64,000 nt of DNA from Mycobacterium sp. MBM (GTDB lineage: Bacteria > Actinomycetota > Actinomycetes > Mycobacteriales > Mycobacteriaceae). Within the stretch, counting starts at the first letter, position 1, and every line of letters starts with the position of its first letter. Shown here in pieces: positions 18,584-30,079 of the stretch. The DNA lies in NCBI GenBank assembly GCA_021648845.1, contig JAKJHY010000002.1:248001-312000 (forward strand), read 5' to 3'. The notes under the pieces were generated by a model. The model was given only the letters and a program-made list of their open reading frames with translations, made no database searches and had not been told where the DNA came from. The position numbers and the translations under genes are program-made.

Positions 18584-19027
18584 CTAGAGCTCCAGCATCA
18601 GCGTCACCGGGCCGTCGTTGACAAGTTCGACCGCCATGTGTGCCCCGAACACACCGGTGCTCACCGGCGCCCCCAGCGCGCGCAGCGCATCGGCGAACGC
18701 CTCGACCAACGGTTCGGCGACCGGTCGGGGCGCGGCGGCGTTCCAGGACGGGCGCCGCCCCTTGACGGTGTTCGCGTACAGGGTGAACTGGCTGACCACC
18801 AGGATCGGCGCACCGGTGTCGGCGGCTGCCTGCTCGCCGTCGAGAATCCGTAATCGCCACAGCTTTTCGGCCATCTTGGCGGCAAGAGCGGCATCGTCGG
18901 TGTGGGTGATGCCGACCAGCGCCAGCAGGCCGTGACCACCGGGCCGGGCCGAGGCATCGATCTCCCCCACCGTCACGCCGTCGACCACCACCCGCGCGAC
19001 ATTCACCCGTTGAACCAGGACTCGCAT
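18584..19027 (-). CDS. dtd: D-aminoacyl-tRNA deacylase
   Basis: A 147-residue protein of exactly the usual DTD length. The two active-site motifs are present: SQFTLY at residues 79-84 and NDGPVT at 137-142 (Gly-cisPro at 139-140). It removes D-amino acids, and glycine, wrongly attached to tRNA. It stands alone on the minus strand between urtE and a small membrane protein. Confidence 0.95.
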   Translation of the reverse strand: MRVLVQRVNVARVVVDGVTVGEIDASARPGGHGLLALVGITHTDDAALAAKMAEKLWRLRILDGEQAAADTGAPILVVSQFTLYANTVKGRRPSWNAAAPRPVAEPLVEAFADALRALGAPVSTGVFGAHMAVELVNDGPVTLMLEL

Positions 19028-19050
19028 GGCACCGACCCTAGAGTGTTGTC

Positions 19051-19605
19051 ATGACGTCACCGGGCGGGCCACGGATCATCGCCGAGCAGGGCGGTCTGGT
19101 GGTCGCCGAGGACGGACCGCATGTCCTGGTGATCGACCGCGGTAGCGGGCTCACCCAGGTCACCGCGTTCGTGCTGGTGGTCGTCGCCGTCGTGTTCGGC
19201 GGATTCGGCATGGTGTCCATCGCGATGTCGATCCGCAGCGGTCACGACAGCCCGCCGCTGGTGCTGGGCCTGGTGATCTTCGCCGTCGGGCTCGCCGCGG
19301 TAGCCGCGCTGCTCTACACACTGCGGTCGCTGCAGCGGATCCGGTCGGCACCGTTGAGTGACTTCGTTCCGGTGGCCGTGTTCGACCGCAAGGACGGCAC
19401 CTACCGCGACCGCGGCGGTGAGGTGGTCGGGCGACTGGACCAGGTGCGGTTCGAACGGCGGTTCCAAATCGGTTCCAGCTCGCCGAAACTCGTCGCCGTC
19501 ACGCCCACCGGCACGTTCATCCTCAAACGCGGCAACCCGTTCGGCGGGCACATCCACGGCATGGACGCGGTCCTGTCCACCGCGATCTTCGACGCCGAAC
19601 GCTGA
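19051..19605 (+). CDS. Hypothetical membrane protein with two transmembrane helices
   Basis: A 184-residue protein that I do not recognise. It has two hydrophobic segments at about residues 37-58 (VTAFVLVVVAVVFGGFGMVSIA) and 71-91, an N-terminal cytoplasmic part of about 35 residues, and a soluble C-terminal domain of about 85 residues rich in charged residues (DRKDGTYRDRGGEVVGRLDQVRF), which reads like a small beta domain. It is divergent from dtd with a 23-base gap and convergent with the ion antiporter. Codon use is like its neighbours. Confidence 0.75.
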   Translation: MTSPGGPRIIAEQGGLVVAEDGPHVLVIDRGSGLTQVTAFVLVVVAVVFGGFGMVSIAMSIRSGHDSPPLVLGLVIFAVGLAAVAALLYTLRSLQRIRSAPLSDFVPVAVFDRKDGTYRDRGGEVVGRLDQVRFERRFQIGSSSPKLVAVTPTGTFILKRGNPFGGHIHGMDAVLSTAIFDAER

Positions 19606-19632
19606 GCTCGGCGACGGATCGAGCGGATCGGT

Positions 19633-20847
19633 TCAGTCGGTTCTGCGCGCCGCAGCCCGCTGGTAGAGCACCCGGCCGAAGACACCGGTGACCCCGAACG
19701 CGATCGTGCTCGCCGCCATCACCAATGACCCCGCGGCGAGTACCTCCGCATCGGCCCCCAGCCGTTCGGCCTCCATCGTCAGGTAGAACAGCGCCGACAC
19801 TCCGACCGGGCCGAACCACCCCAGATACAGCGCATCGCGGGTACGCAGGCGTAGCGGCCGCTTCATGAGTGCGACGACGGGAATCCGGCGAAGCACCAGA
19901 ACCGCGCACACCAACACCGCGCCCCGCCAACCGAGTTCGCGCCACTGCTGCCACGGTAACGACGCCCCGAACAGCACGAACAGCGGCAGCACCGCGAAAC
20001 GGTTGACCGCCTCGTCTATCGGCACCTCCGATGCGCGCTCGCTGCCGGTGCCGACAAAGTTGAAGGCCAGCCCACCGACGAAAACCGCCAGCACACCATC
20101 CACGCGCACCAAGCCGGCAGCGCCGACTATTCCCAGCGCAAGCACCACGGTGAAGAACAGCGCGGGTGCGCTGGCGGTGGCGCCGTGCCGCGCGCCCAGG
20201 CGCAGCGCCTTCCCGCCCAGCCAGCCGACGCCCGCCCCGAGGACGACGCCGCCACCCACCTGCCACAGCGATTCGGCGATCGCCGAACCCGCACTGAGCG
20301 GTCCCGCCAGTGCCATCGCGACCAGAACCAGAGGCAACGCCAGCCCGTCGTTGGACCCCGACTCGAGGGACAACAGTTGGCGATCACGCGCCGGCAGCGT
20401 CTTCTCGGCCGCCTCCCCGGTGACCACGCTGGAGGCCAGGACCGGATCGGTCGGGCTGACGGCCGCGCCGAAAAGGGCCGCGGCCGCCAGCGGCATCCCC
20501 AGGATGGCCCACCCCAGGCCGGCCGACACCAGGGCCATCGTCGGCAGCACGATCAGCAGCAGCATCGCCAGTGCCCTGCCGTGGCGCCGGATATCGGCGA
20601 AGGGATAACGCAACGCCACCGCCATCACCGAGATCGCCAGCAGGATCCTGCTCATCTCGTGCAGCACCGTCTGCTCGTCGACCAGCGTCGATATCGACAG
20701 CACATCGAAGAACTGCGGCCCCAGCAATATCCCGGTCAGCAGACCGAGCAGCGGTTCGGAGATCGGCAGGCTGCGCATCTTCGCCGACACGGTCGCCACG
20801 ATGACCGCGAGAAGGCCGACGACCGCCAACAGCACGTCGAGTTTCAC
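19633..20847 (-). CDS. Sodium/proton antiporter-type membrane protein (CPA family)
   Basis: A 404-residue protein with about 12 hydrophobic segments. The LLGLLTGILLGPQFF segment, AAALFGAAVSPTDPVLASSVV with the ion-binding aspartate of PTDP, and LSLESGSNDGLALPLVLVAMAL are classic monovalent cation/proton antiporter motifs. A GTG at 20847 (MKLDVLLAVVG) opens the first helix; sequence further upstream in this frame is not protein-like and is opposite the neighbouring gene. No TrkA/RCK domain is attached. It faces the DUF2254 gene across a 105-base promoter region. Ion specificity is not evident. Confidence 0.87.
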   Translation of the reverse strand: MKLDVLLAVVGLLAVIVATVSAKMRSLPISEPLLGLLTGILLGPQFFDVLSISTLVDEQTVLHEMSRILLAISVMAVALRYPFADIRRHGRALAMLLLIVLPTMALVSAGLGWAILGMPLAAAALFGAAVSPTDPVLASSVVTGEAAEKTLPARDRQLLSLESGSNDGLALPLVLVAMALAGPLSAGSAIAESLWQVGGGVVLGAGVGWLGGKALRLGARHGATASAPALFFTVVLALGIVGAAGLVRVDGVLAVFVGGLAFNFVGTGSERASEVPIDEAVNRFAVLPLFVLFGASLPWQQWRELGWRGAVLVCAVLVLRRIPVVALMKRPLRLRTRDALYLGWFGPVGVSALFYLTMEAERLGADAEVLAAGSLVMAASTIAFGVTGVFGRVLYQRAAARRTD

Positions 20848-20952
20848 GCGGCTGGGGTTCCCACTGCCGCGGATAGGTATACCGACCGCAGATCGGGTAC
20901 TTCTGATGGGCCGGCGGTACACGGCTGTCGCGGCACGGTGAGGAGACCGTTC

Positions 20953-22329
20953 ATGGACCAGCCCGGCATAGTCGGCACCGTCAACCAGCGTCGCAGGCGG
21001 CTGCTCGACGCCTGGCGCAGCCGGCTGTGGCCGGTGCCTGCGCTCGGCGTCGTGGTCGCGATCATTGCCGGGGTCGCTCTGCCCGAACTCGACAGCGCGC
21101 TCGATCACGGGATGCCCCGCGTGCTGTCCACCTATCTGTTCGGCGGCGGCGCCGACGCGGCCCGCGAGGTGCTCGGCGCCGTGGCGACCTCGCTCATCAC
21201 CGTGACATCGCTGACGTTCTCGTTGACGGTGGTCACACTGCAATTGGCCAGCAGCCAGTACACGCCACGTCTGCTGCGGACGTTCGTCTCGGATCGATTC
21301 GTCCAGCGCACCCTGGCGCTGTTTCTTGCCACCTTCGTCTATGCACTCACGGTGCTGCGGACCGTGCGCAACGAGAGCGACGCGGGTGCGGAATACGTTC
21401 CCCAGGTCGCCGTGACCGTCGCCTACCTGCTGGCCATGGTCAGCACGTTCGGGCTGGTGCTGTTCCTGGGACATCTGGTCCGCCAGATCCGCATCGAGAC
21501 CATGCTCGAGCACGTCGTCGCCGACATCAAACGGAATGCCCGTCGATTGCTCGAGCCGCTCGAAGACTGCCCTGACCACGACTTTGCGCCGACGCCGCCG
21601 GCAGCCGCGGCGACGATTCCCGCCGCGTCCTCGGGGTTTCTCATCGAGGTCGACGAGCAAGCCCTGCTCGCGGCCGCCGTCGACGCGGATGCGGTGATCC
21701 TGATCGACGTCCCGGTGGGATCCGACGTGGTGGCGGGTGTGCCCGCGGCACTGTGCTGGTCCGCGGCGTCATCGGGGGGCGCCCTGGACGACGAACGGTT
21801 GAGCGCGCTGCGGGAGCGGGTGGCGTGCGCCCTGTGCACCGGTATCGAGCGCACCGCCACCCAGGACATCGGCTACGGGCTGCGCCAGTTGACCGATGTG
21901 GTGGTGCGGGGTCTGAGCCCGGGGATCAACGACCCCACCACGGCCATCCACGGACTGAACTCGTGCAGCGCGGCACTGTGCGATCTGGCCGGATATCGGT
22001 TGGGGCGGCGGACGTTGCGAGACGAGCACGGCGTGCCGCGGGTGGTGCTGGCCCGTCCCGATCTGCCCGCCCTGTTGGACCTGGTCTGCGATCAACCGCA
22101 GATCTACGGTGGCAGCGACCCCGCCGTGGCGGCCCGCCTGCTGGCGATGTTGCGTGAACTCGCCTGGGTGGTGGTGTTGCCGACCGACCGCAAGGCGATC
22201 GAAGAGCGCCTGCAACGGCTCGAAAACGCTTTCGCGCGAGAAGGTTTTGACCAGACCGACCGAGATCGCCTGGAGCGGCTCGCCCACCTCGTGCGGGAGG
22301 CGCTGGCCCGCCGCTGGCCCGCCGGCTGA
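20953..22329 (+). CDS. DUF2254 family membrane protein
   Basis: A 458-residue protein starting at an ATG behind GTGAGGAGACC. Four hydrophobic segments lie in the first 180 residues, with the family hallmark SLTFSLTVVTLQLASSQYTPRLLRTFVSDR near residues 85-114. A soluble C-terminal domain of about 270 residues includes GIERTATQDIGYGLRQLTDVVVRGLSPGINDPTTA. DUF2254 proteins are common in actinobacteria and have no settled function. The stop codon lies in the arm of a hairpin shared with the next, convergent gene. Confidence 0.85.
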   Translation: MDQPGIVGTVNQRRRRLLDAWRSRLWPVPALGVVVAIIAGVALPELDSALDHGMPRVLSTYLFGGGADAAREVLGAVATSLITVTSLTFSLTVVTLQLASSQYTPRLLRTFVSDRFVQRTLALFLATFVYALTVLRTVRNESDAGAEYVPQVAVTVAYLLAMVSTFGLVLFLGHLVRQIRIETMLEHVVADIKRNARRLLEPLEDCPDHDFAPTPPAAAATIPAASSGFLIEVDEQALLAAAVDADAVILIDVPVGSDVVAGVPAALCWSAASSGGALDDERLSALRERVACALCTGIERTATQDIGYGLRQLTDVVVRGLSPGINDPTTAIHGLNSCSAALCDLAGYRLGRRTLRDEHGVPRVVLARPDLPALLDLVCDQPQIYGGSDPAVAARLLAMLRELAWVVVLPTDRKAIEERLQRLENAFAREGFDQTDRDRLERLAHLVREALARRWPAG

Positions 22330-22343
22330 GCCGGGGGCTCAGC
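22325..22343. terminator. Bidirectional hairpin containing both stop codons
   Basis: GCTGAGCC-GGG-GGCTCAGC is a perfect 8-base stem with a 3-base loop. The TGA of the DUF2254 gene (22327-22329) lies in one arm and the TGA of the convergent lipoprotein gene (22341-22339) in the other. No T-run; likely a two-way terminator. Confidence 0.55.
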
Positions 22344-22761
22344 AGTTGGTGCGGATCTCGAAGTTCGCGGTGGCGGTCGCCGCAGGATCGTCGTCATAGG
22401 AGCCGGTCGCGGTACCGGAGATCGTGAACGTGCCGTCGGTGACCTCGGCGTCGACGCGGGTGTCGGCCCCGGTCGCGTTCCATGCGCTCCCGGTGAAGCC
22501 ACCGAGACCCTGCAGCCGCACCAAGAGCCCATCCACGCTGGCTCCGGTGCGGACCTGCGCGGTGAAGCCCGGAGCATCCTGTGTGGACTCGATGAACCAC
22601 ACCCATTGGGCCTGGTTGCACCCGACGACGAGCGGCTCACCGATCTCGGATCCGTTGATCGTGACGCGCGCGATATCGGTGCCGCGGACCTCGTGCCCGG
22701 CCGCCGAACAGCCGGTGGCCGTCAGGATGACGGCCAACATCCCCGAGAACACCGCTCGCAT
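22339..22761 (-). CDS. LpqH-family (19 kDa antigen-like) lipoprotein
   Basis: A 140-residue protein read from ATG 22761 (MRAVFSGMLAVILTATGCSAAG), with a signal peptide ending in a lipobox-like TATGC at about residue 19. The rest resembles the 19 kDa antigen: one cysteine in VVGCNQAQWVW, a repeated GLGGFTGSAWNA strand, and the end TISGTATGSYDDDPAATATANFEIRTNC, which parallels the C-terminus of LpqH with its final cysteine. These surface lipoproteins are TLR2 agonists in pathogens; the physiological role is uncertain. It is convergent with the DUF2254 gene. Confidence 0.8.
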   Translation of the reverse strand: MRAVFSGMLAVILTATGCSAAGHEVRGTDIARVTINGSEIGEPLVVGCNQAQWVWFIESTQDAPGFTAQVRTGASVDGLLVRLQGLGGFTGSAWNATGADTRVDAEVTDGTFTISGTATGSYDDDPAATATANFEIRTNC

Positions 22762-22851
22762 GTCAGACGGGGTACCCCGATCCGGACCAGATATGCCCAT
22801 TGCGGGTGGCCAAAATGCCTTGAGCACCGGCCCGCCCCGGGCGGCCCCGGA

Positions 22852-24123
22852 CTACGTCAGCCGACCGAGCACCTCGGCGACCACCGTGTCGGTCGCGATG
22901 TCGACCTGCTCGCCGGTGCCGAGATCCTTCACCCCGACGGTGCCGGCCTCGACATCGCGGTCCCCGGCCACCAGCGCGATCGTGGCGCCCGAACGGTCGG
23001 CGCCGCGCATCGACGCCTTCAGACTGCGGTCTCCGTACGCCAGATCGACCCGGACACCGTTGGCGCGCAAGGCTGCAGCCAGCTTTGCCAGTTCGAGTTT
23101 GGCCGTCTGTCCCAGCGGCACACCGTAGACGTCGACCCGGCTGGCCGCACCGGCCGTCTTGCCCTCGGCCCGCAATGCCAGCAGGGTACGGTCCACCCCG
23201 AGCCCGAACCCGATACCGGACAGATCCTGCCCGCCGAGTTGACCCATCAGGCCGTCATAGCGTCCGCCGCCACCGATACCGGACTGCGCACCCAGCCCGT
23301 CGTGGACGAATTCGAACGTCGTCTTGGTGTAGTAGTCCAGTCCACGCACCATCCGCGGATTCACCACATAGGGCACCCCGAGCGCGTCCAGGTGAGCCAG
23401 CACCGTCTCGAAATGCACCTTGGCGACCTCGGAGAGGTGATCGAGCATCAGCGGGGCACCGGCGGTCATCTCCCGCACCGCGGGACGCTTGTCATCGAGG
23501 ACCCGCAGCGGATTGATGGTGGCCCGGGTCCGCGTTTCTTCGTCGAGGTCGAGGGTGAACAGGAACTCCTGCAGCAGCTCCCGGTACTGCGGTCGACAGG
23601 TCTCGTCGCCCAGCGAGGTGATCTCCAGGCGGAAACCGTCCAGCCCCAAGGACCGGAACCCGGCGTCGGCGACGGCGATCACCTCGGCGTCCAGGGCCGG
23701 ATCGTCCACCCCGATCGCCTCCACACCGACCTGCTGCAGCTGCCGGTAGCGGCCGGCCTGTGGACGCTCGTAGCGGAAGAACGGACCCGCGTAGCACAGC
23801 TTGACCGGAAGTTGTCCCCGGTCCAGGCCGTGCTCGATGACCGCGCGCATGACACCTGCGGTGCCCTCCGGGCGCAATGTCACCGAACGCTCACCACGGT
23901 CGGCGAAGGTGTACATCTCCTTGCTGACCACATCGGTGGACTCACCGACGCCGCGGGCGAACAGCGCGGTGTCCTCGAAGATCGGCAACTCGACGTCGCC
24001 GTACCCGGCCCGCCGGGCGGCGGCGAGCAAGCCGTCGCGCACCGCCACGAATGCCGCGGAGTCGGGCGGGAAGTAGTCGGGCACCCCTTTGGGCGCCTTG
24101 AAGGAATCAGCCACAGCATTCAC
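22852..24123 (-). CDS. hisS: Histidyl-tRNA synthetase
   Basis: A 423-residue class II synthetase charging tRNA-His. Motif 2 is [14 protein letters not shown] (about 114-127); the histidine-specific segments [15 protein letters not shown] and [15 protein letters not shown] are intact, as is motif 3 [13 protein letters not shown]. The GTG start at 24123 directly abuts the stop of the upstream hydrolase gene, so the two form an operon, as in M. tuberculosis (Rv2580c-Rv2581c). A second GTG three codons on could also be used. Confidence 0.97.
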   Translation of the reverse strand: MNAVADSFKAPKGVPDYFPPDSAAFVAVRDGLLAAARRAGYGDVELPIFEDTALFARGVGESTDVVSKEMYTFADRGERSVTLRPEGTAGVMRAVIEHGLDRGQLPVKLCYAGPFFRYERPQAGRYRQLQQVGVEAIGVDDPALDAEVIAVADAGFRSLGLDGFRLEITSLGDETCRPQYRELLQEFLFTLDLDEETRTRATINPLRVLDDKRPAVREMTAGAPLMLDHLSEVAKVHFETVLAHLDALGVPYVVNPRMVRGLDYYTKTTFEFVHDGLGAQSGIGGGGRYDGLMGQLGGQDLSGIGFGLGVDRTLLALRAEGKTAGAASRVDVYGVPLGQTAKLELAKLAAALRANGVRVDLAYGDRSLKASMRGADRSGATIALVAGDRDVEAGTVGVKDLGTGEQVDIATDTVVAEVLGRLT

Positions 24124-24804
24124 TCACAGAGTCAGACCTTCGAGAAAGGGATTGGTTCGGCGTTCGATGCCGATGGTGGATTTTTCACCGTGGCCCGGTA
24201 GGACCACGGTGTCGTCGTCGAGCACCAACAGTTTGGTCACGATCGAGGTCAGCAGCTGACGGCCGCTGCCGCCGAGCAGATCACTTCGCCCGATCGCACC
24301 CTTGAACAGGGTGTCACCGGTGAACGTCATCCCATCGACCCGGAAACAGACCGATCCCGGCGTGTGTCCGGGCGTGTGGTCCACCGTCACGGCGATACCG
24401 CCGAGGTCCAGTTGCACGCCGTCCTCGACCAGCTCGACGACCTGGCGTGGTTCGGAGAAAAACGCGGACACCGCGCGCTTACCGAACCCCAGTAGCAGCG
24501 ACTGCGCACGTCCAGCCGCAGTGAGATCCATGATCGGGTCGGTCAACATCATGCGGTCGTGCGGATGGATGTACACCGCGCAGCCGTAGCTGTCGGCCAC
24601 CTTCTGCGCCGACCACATGTGGTCGAGGTGTCCGTGGGTCAGCAGGACCGCCGCCGGGGTGAGCCGGTACTCGTCGAGGATCGCGCGCAGTCTGCCGAAC
24701 GCCGACTGGCCGGGGTCGACGATGACGGCGTCGGCCCCGGGGTGCGGTGCCAGCACATAGCAATTGCACGCCAGCACCCCCGCCGGGAATCCGGTGATCA
24801 ACAC
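24124..24804 (-). CDS. Metallo-beta-lactamase-fold hydrolase (glyoxalase II-like, Rv2581c-like)
   Basis: A 226-residue protein. The metal motif THGHLDH is at residues 56-62, a further ligand histidine is in HTPGHTPGS, an aspartate in FTGDTLF, and a last histidine in LPGHGEKS, the complete glyoxalase II/metallo-beta-lactamase set binding two metals. The GTG at 24804 gives MLITGFPAG, matching the start of mycobacterial homologues; a longer in-frame opening to 24882 reads as non-conserved. Likely hydrolyses glutathione-like (perhaps mycothiol) thioesters, but the substrate is not shown. Upstream partner of hisS. Confidence 0.9.
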   Translation of the reverse strand: MLITGFPAGVLACNCYVLAPHPGADAVIVDPGQSAFGRLRAILDEYRLTPAAVLLTHGHLDHMWSAQKVADSYGCAVYIHPHDRMMLTDPIMDLTAAGRAQSLLLGFGKRAVSAFFSEPRQVVELVEDGVQLDLGGIAVTVDHTPGHTPGSVCFRVDGMTFTGDTLFKGAIGRSDLLGGSGRQLLTSIVTKLLVLDDDTVVLPGHGEKSTIGIERRTNPFLEGLTL

Positions 24805-24941
24805 CGGGCAAGTTTCCCACGTCCCCGTTCGAGTCCGGTATTCGCGCGGGTCGCACGGCTTGCGCTCAGAAACGCCTGGCACACTCGGTGCCGATGTGAA
24901 CGCGCAGCCGACGCTGCGCAGACCCGAGGAGGACAGCGGCG

Positions 24942-25817
<876 letters not shown>

Positions 25818-25821
25818 GCCG

Positions 25822-26814
<993 letters not shown>

Positions 26815-26823
26815 GGCGAACCG

Positions 26824-27117
26824 TCAGCTGTCCTTGAGCTTGGACCGGATGTAGAACTCGACGTTCTCCCCCTCGACCTTGTTGACCCGGACCTCGGCGA
26901 CGTAGTCACCATCCGGCCCGGTGAAGGTGCACTCGAATTCGGAGCCCACTTCGGCCTTGACGCCGTCCGGGCAGCTGACATCCTTCGGGGTGAATCCGGT
27001 CTGCTTGGAGACCAGGTCGGTCACCGACTGCGCGGCACCCTCGGGTTTGATGGTGGATCCGCAGCCGCTGACCGCCAGGCCCAGCGACGCGAGAACGATC
27101 AGGACGGCGATGCGCAT
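26824..27117 (-). CDS. DUF4333 family lipoprotein
   Basis: A 97-residue lipoprotein from ATG 27117: MRIAVLIVLASLGLAVSGCGS, with lipobox VSGC (Cys19). The mature part (VSCPDGVKAEVGSEFECTFTGPDGDY) with two cysteines is the DUF4333 pattern common in mycobacterial exported proteins. Function unknown. It lies 17 bases from the relA stop on the same strand, and may be co-transcribed with relA. Confidence 0.85.
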   Translation of the reverse strand: MRIAVLIVLASLGLAVSGCGSTIKPEGAAQSVTDLVSKQTGFTPKDVSCPDGVKAEVGSEFECTFTGPDGDYVAEVRVNKVEGENVEFYIRSKLKDS

Positions 27118-27133
27118 GCGCGCAGTATCGCAC

Positions 27134-29470
27134 CTATGCCGCTGACGTGACCCGGTACACGTCGTAGACGCCTTCGACATTGCGCACCACGTTCAGCACA
27201 TGCCCGAGATGCTTCGGATCACCCATCTCGAAGGTGAATCGGCTGATCGCCACCCGGTCGTTGGAGGTGGTCACCGACGCGGACAGGATGTTGACCTTCT
27301 CGTCGGCCAGCACCCGGGTGACATCGGAGAGCAGCCGGTGCCGGTCCAGGGCCTCGACCTGGATGGCGACCAGGAACACCGAGGACGGCGACGGGGCCCA
27401 GTGCACCTCGATGATGCGCTCGGACTGCTCCTGCAGGGATTCCGCGTTCGTGCAGTCGGTGCGGTGCACGCTGACGCCGCCGCCGCGGGTCACGAAGCCC
27501 ATGATGGCGTCACCGGGCACGGGGGTGCAGCACTTGGCGAGCTTGGTCAGCACACCGACCGCGCCGGGCACCGACACACCGACGTCATCGTTGGTGCGCT
27601 GACGCACCGGCATCGTGGCGGGGGTGGACCGCTCGGCGATCTCGTCCTCGGCTTCTTCGTCGCCGCCGAGCTGGGCCAGCAGACGCTGCACCACATGCCG
27701 GGCCGACGTGTGGCCCTCACCGACCGCGGTGTAGAGCGCGGAGACGTCGGCATAGTGCAATTCGTGCGCCAGCGCACTCATCGAATCGGCGTTCATCAAG
27801 CGCTGCAACGGAAGTCCGCCGCGGCGCACCTCCTTGACGATGGCGTCCTTACCGGCTTCCAGTGCCTCCTCGCGACGCTCCTTGGCGAACCACTGCCGGA
27901 TCTTGGCCTTCGCACGCGGTGACACCACGAAGGTCTGCCAGTCCCGGGACGGGCCCGCGTTGGCGGCCTTGGAGGTGAAAACTTCGACCTGGTCCCCGTT
28001 TTCGAGCTTGCGCTCCAGCGCCACCAAACGGTGATTCACCCGGGCGCCGATACAACGGTGCCCCACCTCGGTGTGTACGGCGTAGGCGAAGTCCACCGGG
28101 GTGGATCCGGTGGGCAGAGTGACGACATCGCCCTTCGGGGTGAAGACGAAGATCTCCTGCACGGCAAGGTCGTAGCGCAACGATTCCAGGAACTCACCGG
28201 GGTCGGCGGCTTCCCGCTGCCAGTCCAGCAGCTGACGCATCCAGGCCATCTCGTCGATCTCGGCGGATGTGTTTCCCGCCGGTAAACCGTTGCGCCCCTT
28301 GGCTTCCTTGTAGCGCCAGTGCGCGGCGATACCGAACTCGGCGGTATCGTGCATCTCGTTGGTGCGTATCTGCACTTCCAGCGGTTTGCCCTCGGGGCCG
28401 ATCACCGTGGTGTGCAGGGACTGGTAGACGCCGTAGCGCGGCTGGGCGATGTAATCCTTGAACCGGCCGGCCATCGGCTGCCACAACGAGTGCACCACAC
28501 CGACGGCGGCATAGCAGTCGCGCATATCGTGGCACAGGATCCGCACACCCACCAGATCGTGGATATCGTCGAAGTCACGGCCCTTGACGATCATCTTCTG
28601 GTAGATCGACCAGTAATGCTTGGGCCGGCCCTCCACCGAGGCGTTGATCTTCATGGCGGCCAGCGATGAACCGATCTCGGCCCGCACCCGCGCCAGATAG
28701 GTGTCGCGCGAGGGGGCCCGGTCGGCCACCAGGCGCACGATCTCCTCGTAGCGCTTGGGGTGCAGGATCGCAAACGACAGATCCTCCAGCTCCCATTTCA
28801 CCGTCGCCATGCCGAGCCGATGCGCCAGCGGTGCAATGACTTCCAGCGTTTCGCGAGCCTTGCGGGCCTGCTTTTCCGGGGGCAGGAAACGCATCGTGCG
28901 CATGTTGTGCAGCCGGTCGGCGACCTTGATCACCAGCACCCGGGGATCACGCGCCATCGCGATGATCATCTTGCGGATGGTCTCGCCCTCGGCAGCGCTC
29001 CCCAACGCCACCTTGTCGAGTTTGGTCACCCCGTCGACGAGGTGGCCGACCTCGCTGCCGAAGTCTTCGGTCAGGGCCTCCAGCGAGTAGCCGGTGTCCT
29101 CCACGGTGTCATGCAGTAGCGCCGCCACCAGCGTGGTGGTGTCCATACCCAGCTCGGCCAGGATGTTCGCGACCGCCAGCGGGTGGGTGATGTAGGGATC
29201 TCCGGAGCGGCGCAGCTGGTCGGCATGACGCTCTTCGGCGACGTCATAGGCGCGTTGCAGGATCGCCAGGTCGGCCTTGGGGTGGAACTGCCGGTGCACC
29301 GCCACCAGCGGTTCGAGCACCGGGTTGACGAGGCTGCGCTGCGATGTCATCCGTCGCGCCAAGCGCGCCCGCACGCGGCGCGACGCGCTGATCTTCGAGG
29401 TGTCCGGCGAGGTGGCGTCCGCTGCAGGCGCGGACGCGACGACCTGTCCGCTGCCGGATTCGTCGGCCAT
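27134..29470 (-). CDS. relA: Bifunctional (p)ppGpp synthetase/hydrolase
   Basis: A 778-residue Rel protein of the stringent response. Order: an HD hydrolase domain with HD at 120-121 ([10 protein letters not shown]), a RelA/SpoT synthetase domain ([28 protein letters not shown]), a TGS domain ([31 protein letters not shown]), a zinc-finger-like CCTPVPGD region and a C-terminal ACT domain. Both catalytic domains look intact. ATG 29470 is preceded by GGAGGTGAAC; an in-frame upstream start is less likely. It lies downstream of apt as in M. tuberculosis (Rv2583c). Confidence 0.97.
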   Translation of the reverse strand: MADESGSGQVVASAPAADATSPDTSKISASRRVRARLARRMTSQRSLVNPVLEPLVAVHRQFHPKADLAILQRAYDVAEERHADQLRRSGDPYITHPLAVANILAELGMDTTTLVAALLHDTVEDTGYSLEALTEDFGSEVGHLVDGVTKLDKVALGSAAEGETIRKMIIAMARDPRVLVIKVADRLHNMRTMRFLPPEKQARKARETLEVIAPLAHRLGMATVKWELEDLSFAILHPKRYEEIVRLVADRAPSRDTYLARVRAEIGSSLAAMKINASVEGRPKHYWSIYQKMIVKGRDFDDIHDLVGVRILCHDMRDCYAAVGVVHSLWQPMAGRFKDYIAQPRYGVYQSLHTTVIGPEGKPLEVQIRTNEMHDTAEFGIAAHWRYKEAKGRNGLPAGNTSAEIDEMAWMRQLLDWQREAADPGEFLESLRYDLAVQEIFVFTPKGDVVTLPTGSTPVDFAYAVHTEVGHRCIGARVNHRLVALERKLENGDQVEVFTSKAANAGPSRDWQTFVVSPRAKAKIRQWFAKERREEALEAGKDAIVKEVRRGGLPLQRLMNADSMSALAHELHYADVSALYTAVGEGHTSARHVVQRLLAQLGGDEEAEDEIAERSTPATMPVRQRTNDDVGVSVPGAVGVLTKLAKCCTPVPGDAIMGFVTRGGGVSVHRTDCTNAESLQEQSERIIEVHWAPSPSSVFLVAIQVEALDRHRLLSDVTRVLADEKVNILSASVTTSNDRVAISRFTFEMGDPKHLGHVLNVVRNVEGVYDVYRVTSAA

Positions 29471-29527
29471 GTTCACCTCCTGGCTGTTCGGAGTTCGACC
29501 CACACCGCTGGACTTCGACAATAGCCC

Positions 29528-30064
29528 TCAGTCGGTGATGAGGCTGGTGACCGTCAGGGGTTGGACCGCGGCGCGCCCGTTCAGCGCGGTCAGCTCGAGC
29601 ACCACCGCGGCGCCGGCCACCCGGGCACCGCTCTTGCCGAGTAGCTGCGCCGCCGCGGCAAGCGTGCCACCGGTCGCCAGCACATCGTCGATGACAAGAA
29701 CGCTGCGGCCGGCCAGATCGATACCGTCGGCGGGGATCTCCAGGGTCGCCGACCCGTATTCGAGGTCGTATTGCACGGTGTGCACCGGTGGCGGCAGCTT
29801 GCCGCCCTTGCGCACGGCCAGCACCCCGGTACCCATCTTGAGTGCGACAGCGGCACCCAGTAGGAAGCCGCGCGCGTCCACCCCGGCGATCAGGTCCACC
29901 CCGTCGGCGGCCTCGGCCAGTGCGTCGGTGACCACCGCCAATCCGCGCGGGTCGGCCAACACCGGGGTGAGGTCCTTGAACTCGACCCCGGGGATGGGGA
30001 AATCGGCGACGTGGCGGGTCAGGCTGTCGATGAGCGCGGCGGCTTGCCGCCTGGTATCAGTCAC
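29528..30064 (-). CDS. apt: Adenine phosphoribosyltransferase
   Basis: A 178-residue enzyme making AMP from adenine and PRPP. The N-terminal [18 protein letters not shown] and the PRPP loop [21 protein letters not shown] are diagnostic. It starts at GTG 30064, 15 bases downstream of the binding lipoprotein stop, and sits in the operon-like row secDF-lipoprotein-apt-relA. Purine salvage and (p)ppGpp metabolism are adjacent in many bacteria. Confidence 0.96.
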   Translation of the reverse strand: MTDTRRQAAALIDSLTRHVADFPIPGVEFKDLTPVLADPRGLAVVTDALAEAADGVDLIAGVDARGFLLGAAVALKMGTGVLAVRKGGKLPPPVHTVQYDLEYGSATLEIPADGIDLAGRSVLVIDDVLATGGTLAAAAQLLGKSGARVAGAAVVLELTALNGRAAVQPLTVTSLITD

Positions 30065-30079
30065 GTCGGCAACCGGCCC

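Noticed and set aside
20185..20952. N-terminal extension of the DUF2254 protein by 256 codons
   Set aside because: The upstream in-frame sequence is antisense to the ion antiporter and not protein-like; ATG 20953 has a good ribosome site.
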